Assembly: GCA_019347575.1 (NCBI GenBank)
Contig: JAHWKY010000009.1
Coordinates: 1 to 64,000, forward strand
Length of the DNA stretch: 64,000 nt
DNA from: Actinomycetota bacterium
GTDB lineage: Bacteria; Actinomycetota; Nitriliruptoria; Nitriliruptorales; Nitriliruptoraceae
Direction: 5' to 3'
Shown: positions 61,479 through 64,000 of the stretch, piece by piece
How positions within the stretch are numbered: position 1 is the first letter of the stretch
How the letters are laid out: each line of letters begins with the position of its first letter
The notes under the pieces: generated by a model
Databases searched by the model: none
What the model was told of the DNA's origin: nothing
The model's input: only the letters and a program-made list of their open reading frames with translations
Position numbers and translations under genes: made by a program

Positions 61479-62255
61479 GTGGCCGAGCTGTACCCCGTTG
61501 CCGAAGCGCTGTTCGACCTGGCCATCCGCGTGATGGGGTTCCGGGTCGAGGCGCATGGCCTGGACAACATCCCGCGGGAGGGTGGAGCCGTCCTCGCCAG
61601 CAACCACGTCGGCTACGTCGACTTCGCCTTCGTCGTGCTCGCCCCGCCCCGCCCTCGCCGCCGCGTGCGCTTCGTGGCGCGGAGGGAGGTCTTCGCGCAC
61701 CCGATCGCCGGGCCGCTGATGCGGCGCCTGCACATGATCGAGGCCGACCCGTACGGCGACGCCGGCCGCGTCGTGGTCGATGCCGTCGAACACCTGCGTC
61801 GGGGTGATCTCGTCGGCATCCACCCGGAGGGAACCATCAGCCCCTCGTTCGTTCCGCGTGCCGGCAAGACGGGGGCCGCGCGCATGGCCGCGGAGGCCGG
61901 TGTGCCGCTCGTGCCGACGGCGGTTTGGGGGGCGCACCGGATGCTCACGAAGTGGCGCGAACCGCAACTGCGCCGCGGCTTGGCGGTCACGGTCGTCTAC
62001 GGGACGCCGTTCGAGGCCGATCCCGGCGATCCGCTGGGGACGACCCTGGAGCTGATGGCACGCATCACCGAGCTGTTCGAGGAGGCGCAGAAGCTCCACC
62101 CGCAGCACCCGTCGGGGCCCGACGATCGCTGGTGGCTGCCGGCACACGCGGGCGGCACCGCGCCGACACCGGAGGAGGCGGAGGCGCGCATCGCCGCACA
62201 GCAAGCAGAGCGGAGGGCGAGGCGGCAGGCTGAAGAGCGGGACGAGCGGCCCTGA
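61479..62255 (+). CDS. plsC: 1-acyl-sn-glycerol-3-phosphate acyltransferase (PlsC-like)
   Basis: The 258-residue protein has the acyltransferase motifs NHVGYVD (HX4D), FVARREVF, GIHPEGTISPS and VPLVPTAVWG. It adds the second acyl chain to lysophosphatidic acid. A basic, Arg/Gln/Glu-rich C-terminal tail of about 30 residues follows. GTG 61479 is the likely start; the long upstream open frame from 60354 is antisense to terC and not used. Confidence 0.9.
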   Translation: MAELYPVAEALFDLAIRVMGFRVEAHGLDNIPREGGAVLASNHVGYVDFAFVVLAPPRPRRRVRFVARREVFAHPIAGPLMRRLHMIEADPYGDAGRVVVDAVEHLRRGDLVGIHPEGTISPSFVPRAGKTGAARMAAEAGVPLVPTAVWGAHRMLTKWREPQLRRGLAVTVVYGTPFEADPGDPLGTTLELMARITELFEEAQKLHPQHPSGPDDRWWLPAHAGGTAPTPEEAEARIAAQQAERRARRQAEERDERP

Positions 62256-62262
62256 GGCGGCG

Positions 62263-62559
62263 TCAGCTCTGCTCGGCGATCTCGGGGTGGCCGTGGCGTG
62301 GCCGTAGGCGCCGTTCCTCGGGCAGCAGCACGGTCCCGAAGACGTCCTTGGTGTAGCGGCTGGGCAGACCTCGGTCGATCACAAACTCGGGCACGTCAGC
62401 CTCGAGGTCGAAGCCGATCGCGAGTTGGCACGTGTCGCAGCGGTACTTGCCCAGCCCCTCGGCGTGGCCGAGCAGGTGCTGCTGACCCTCGCAGCGGGTG
62501 CAAGGACGCTGCGTGGGGATCTCGTCGACACGTTCGGCATCTACAACAGCGGTGCTCAT
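62263..62559 (-). CDS. Small zinc-ribbon protein
   Basis: The 98-residue protein has CTRCEGQQHLLGHAEGLGKY followed by CDTCQLAIGFDL, two CxxC pairs that would bind one zinc. The remainder is charged. ATG 62559 (MSTAVVD) is preferred over a longer reading to 62604. Function unknown. It converges with plsC. Confidence 0.6.
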   Translation of the reverse strand: MSTAVVDAERVDEIPTQRPCTRCEGQQHLLGHAEGLGKYRCDTCQLAIGFDLEADVPEFVIDRGLPSRYTKDVFGTVLLPEERRLRPRHGHPEIAEQS

Positions 62560-62639
62560 GCCCCAACGGTACCTGCCCACCGCCACAGGGCGAAGCACGC
62601 GCACTCGACATCTGGCCGGGGGGCGTCGGCGCGGCCGCG

Positions 62640-63833
62640 TCAGATCGCTCTACAGGCCACGGCGACACCCCCCTCATCGAGCCGTAGGAGCCACAGCCGG
62701 CGCCCCTGCGGGCCACGCTGGGGCCGTCCCAGCACCTCCCACCATCCCGAGGGTGTCGCCTCGATGCCCGCGGTCGCGATCTCGAGGGGCGCATCGGGAG
62801 CGGACCGCAGCCAGGTGCGCACGGCGCGCTGATGCGCGGGCAGGACGGCCTCGACGAGCCAACGCCGGTACCAGGGGGACGGCCCAGGGTCGCTCTGCGT
62901 CGTCAGCAGCGCCCGGACACGCGACACCCGGTGCGCCCCGATGCGTTCGGCCAACCCGTCGTGGCCGCGCGCGCGGACCAGGGCGGGGTTGGGCTCGATG
63001 AGGATCGCCCCGATCGGTGCGATCGTGACCTCGCCGGGGACCTCCGTCGTGCGCGACCACGTCCGTTCCTCGGGCAACAGCGTCGCGGTCGCGTGGACCC
63101 CTGGCGCACGCAGCTCGCCCAGCCAGATGACGGCCTCGACGAGTTGGCCCTGCACCGCGATGAACTCGATCTCTGCCCCCGGGGGCAGATCGGGATCGTC
63201 GAGGTCCACGGCTGGCGAGACCGTGATGGCACGCCCCGGAGCCTCCTCGGTCGCCGCGAGCAGGGCAGGGACCGCCGGCACGTAGCGCGCGAGCCGACGC
63301 ACGCGACCACGCGGCGTGCGCCGCGAGGGATCGGCGTGGACCGCGACGCCGATCGCGATGGGGGGTCGCAGCGCGTCACCCCGGACCGCTGCTGCGCGGT
63401 GATGGCGGAGGTTGTGTGCGAGGAGCAGCACCCGCCCGGGATCGAGTTCCACGACGACGAGACGCCGCGCGGTTGCGGCGATGGCGGTGGCATCCGAACC
63501 GGTGCCCGCGCACAGATCGGCCGTGTCGTGGCCGGCGAACCTCCGCGAGCGCCACCGCGCGACGAGCGGGTGGCTGGCCTGCTCGAGCGCCGCGGCGGTC
63601 GTGAGCAGCTCGTCGGCTTGCCAGCCGTTCGCGCTCGCCGCCAGCCGGGCGCGCGCGGCCATGGCCGCTGCGGCCGCGCGCGCGGGCGGGAGTCCTCCCT
63701 CGCGCAGCACGACTCCGATCCGCAACGCGTCCTCGCCCTCGGCGAACAGCGCCGCGGCACGGGTCACGACCTCGCGACCCGCAGCGGTCAGCCACCTGGC
63801 GGTCGCCTCGTCGAGCCCTTCGGTTCCGCCCAC
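62640..63833 (-). CDS. Class I SAM-dependent methyltransferase with THUMP-like domain
   Basis: The 397-residue protein has an N-terminal helical domain, a SAM-binding core with TADLCAGTGSDATAIAATA and VVELDPGRVLLLAHNL, and a C-terminal THUMP-like region (EVTIAPIGAILIEPNPALVR, TPSGWWEVLGRPQRG). Such proteins are conserved in actinobacteria; the substrate is unknown, with RNA likely (inference). The C-terminal fold differs from classical THUMP. Divergent from the PAC2 gene. Confidence 0.85.
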   Translation of the reverse strand: MGGTEGLDEATARWLTAAGREVVTRAAALFAEGEDALRIGVVLREGGLPPARAAAAAMAARARLAASANGWQADELLTTAAALEQASHPLVARWRSRRFAGHDTADLCAGTGSDATAIAATARRLVVVELDPGRVLLLAHNLRHHRAAAVRGDALRPPIAIGVAVHADPSRRTPRGRVRRLARYVPAVPALLAATEEAPGRAITVSPAVDLDDPDLPPGAEIEFIAVQGQLVEAVIWLGELRAPGVHATATLLPEERTWSRTTEVPGEVTIAPIGAILIEPNPALVRARGHDGLAERIGAHRVSRVRALLTTQSDPGPSPWYRRWLVEAVLPAHQRAVRTWLRSAPDAPLEIATAGIEATPSGWWEVLGRPQRGPQGRRLWLLRLDEGGVAVACRAI

Positions 63834-63885
63834 CGTCGCAGCCTGCCACGTCGCCGACGGGTGCTGTGCCCGTAAGCTCCGCCGT

Positions 63886-64000
63886 GTGGAGACCCTGCGC
63901 CTGGACGGACCGCTCGACGAGACGCTCGTCGATCCCCTGCTGCTGCTCGCCTTCGACGGGTGGACCGATGCGGGTCGCGGCGGAACGACGGCGGCCGCCC
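63886..64000 (+). CDS. PAC2 family protein (proteasome-assembly-chaperone-like), partial
   Basis: The window ends after 38 codons. The reading from GTG 63886 gives ETLRLDGPLDETLVDPLLLL then AFDGWTDAG, matching the start of actinobacterial PAC2 proteins (PF09754). The end lies outside the window. It is divergent from the methyltransferase gene. Confidence 0.65.
   Translation, partial: METLRLDGPLDETLVDPLLLLAFDGWTDAGRGGTTAAA

Overview
The window is a 64-kb piece of a very GC-rich bacterial chromosome. I infer a deep-branching Actinomycetota (a Nitriliruptoria-like lineage would fit, but the class is a guess). The main support is gene order. One block (small Rv1693-like ORF, tlyA, NAD kinase, recN, pyrG, Nudix, xerD, parA, scpA, scpB, rluB, cmk-der) and a second block (pgsA, gcvH, FHA, MerR, DUF151, MerR, gcvP) follow the order I recall from Mycobacterium tuberculosis. 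Most genes start with GTG and many neighbours overlap by 4 nt (GTGA/ATGA), so tight translational coupling is the rule.

Layout. 1-1.4 kb: the 3' part of a 23S rRNA gene interrupted by a group I intron carrying a LAGLIDADG endonuclease, then 5S rRNA and a strong terminator. 1.4-11.1 kb: a TPR protein, a large secreted esterase, a metallo-beta-lactamase-fold hydrolase, a small SSB-like protein, and a minus-strand cluster (SCP2-like protein, alpha/beta hydrolase, rhomboid protease, DUF1015, RimB-like retropepsin, succinylglutamate desuccinylase). 11.1-21 kb: a phasin-like protein with a histone-like tail, then the tlyA-to-xerD block and a DksA/TraR-like protein. 21-34 kb: a ParA with a downstream ribbon-helix-helix (RHH) partner, deoA, scpAB, rluB, aroH, tyrA, aroA and a cmk-der fusion. 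34-46.5 kb: tRNA-Pro, pgsA, gcvH, an FHA protein, two MerR regulators, a penicillin-binding peptidase, hpt, a DUF151 nuclease, a PD-(D/E)XK-like protein, aconitase, endonuclease IV and glycine dehydrogenase. 46.5-64 kb: accessory and housekeeping genes, including a leaderless TetR next to a di-iron ferritin-like oxygenase, an intein-split radical SAM protein, a SpoIID protein, an IS605-type TnpB remnant, RNase HI, TerC, PlsC and a THUMP-like methyltransferase.

The most unusual structure is non-coding. Eight intergenic spots between 21.6 and 30.7 kb carry related AT-richer elements built on a core like CGATAAGTCGATA and on GTCGAC/ATCGAT palindromes. They flank parA, the RHH gene, deoA, scpA, aroH and aroA. 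With the ParA-RHH pair and scpAB beside them, they look like candidate centromere or operator sites of an undescribed ParA-RHH segregation or regulatory module. A second, unrelated family of double-hairpin REP-like elements is scattered at 38.9-43.5 kb, with compensatory stem changes between copies. Smaller points are a tlyA gene with no canonical start codon, the 23S intron at the site I recall for I-CreI, and the intein placed inside the radical SAM cysteine motif.
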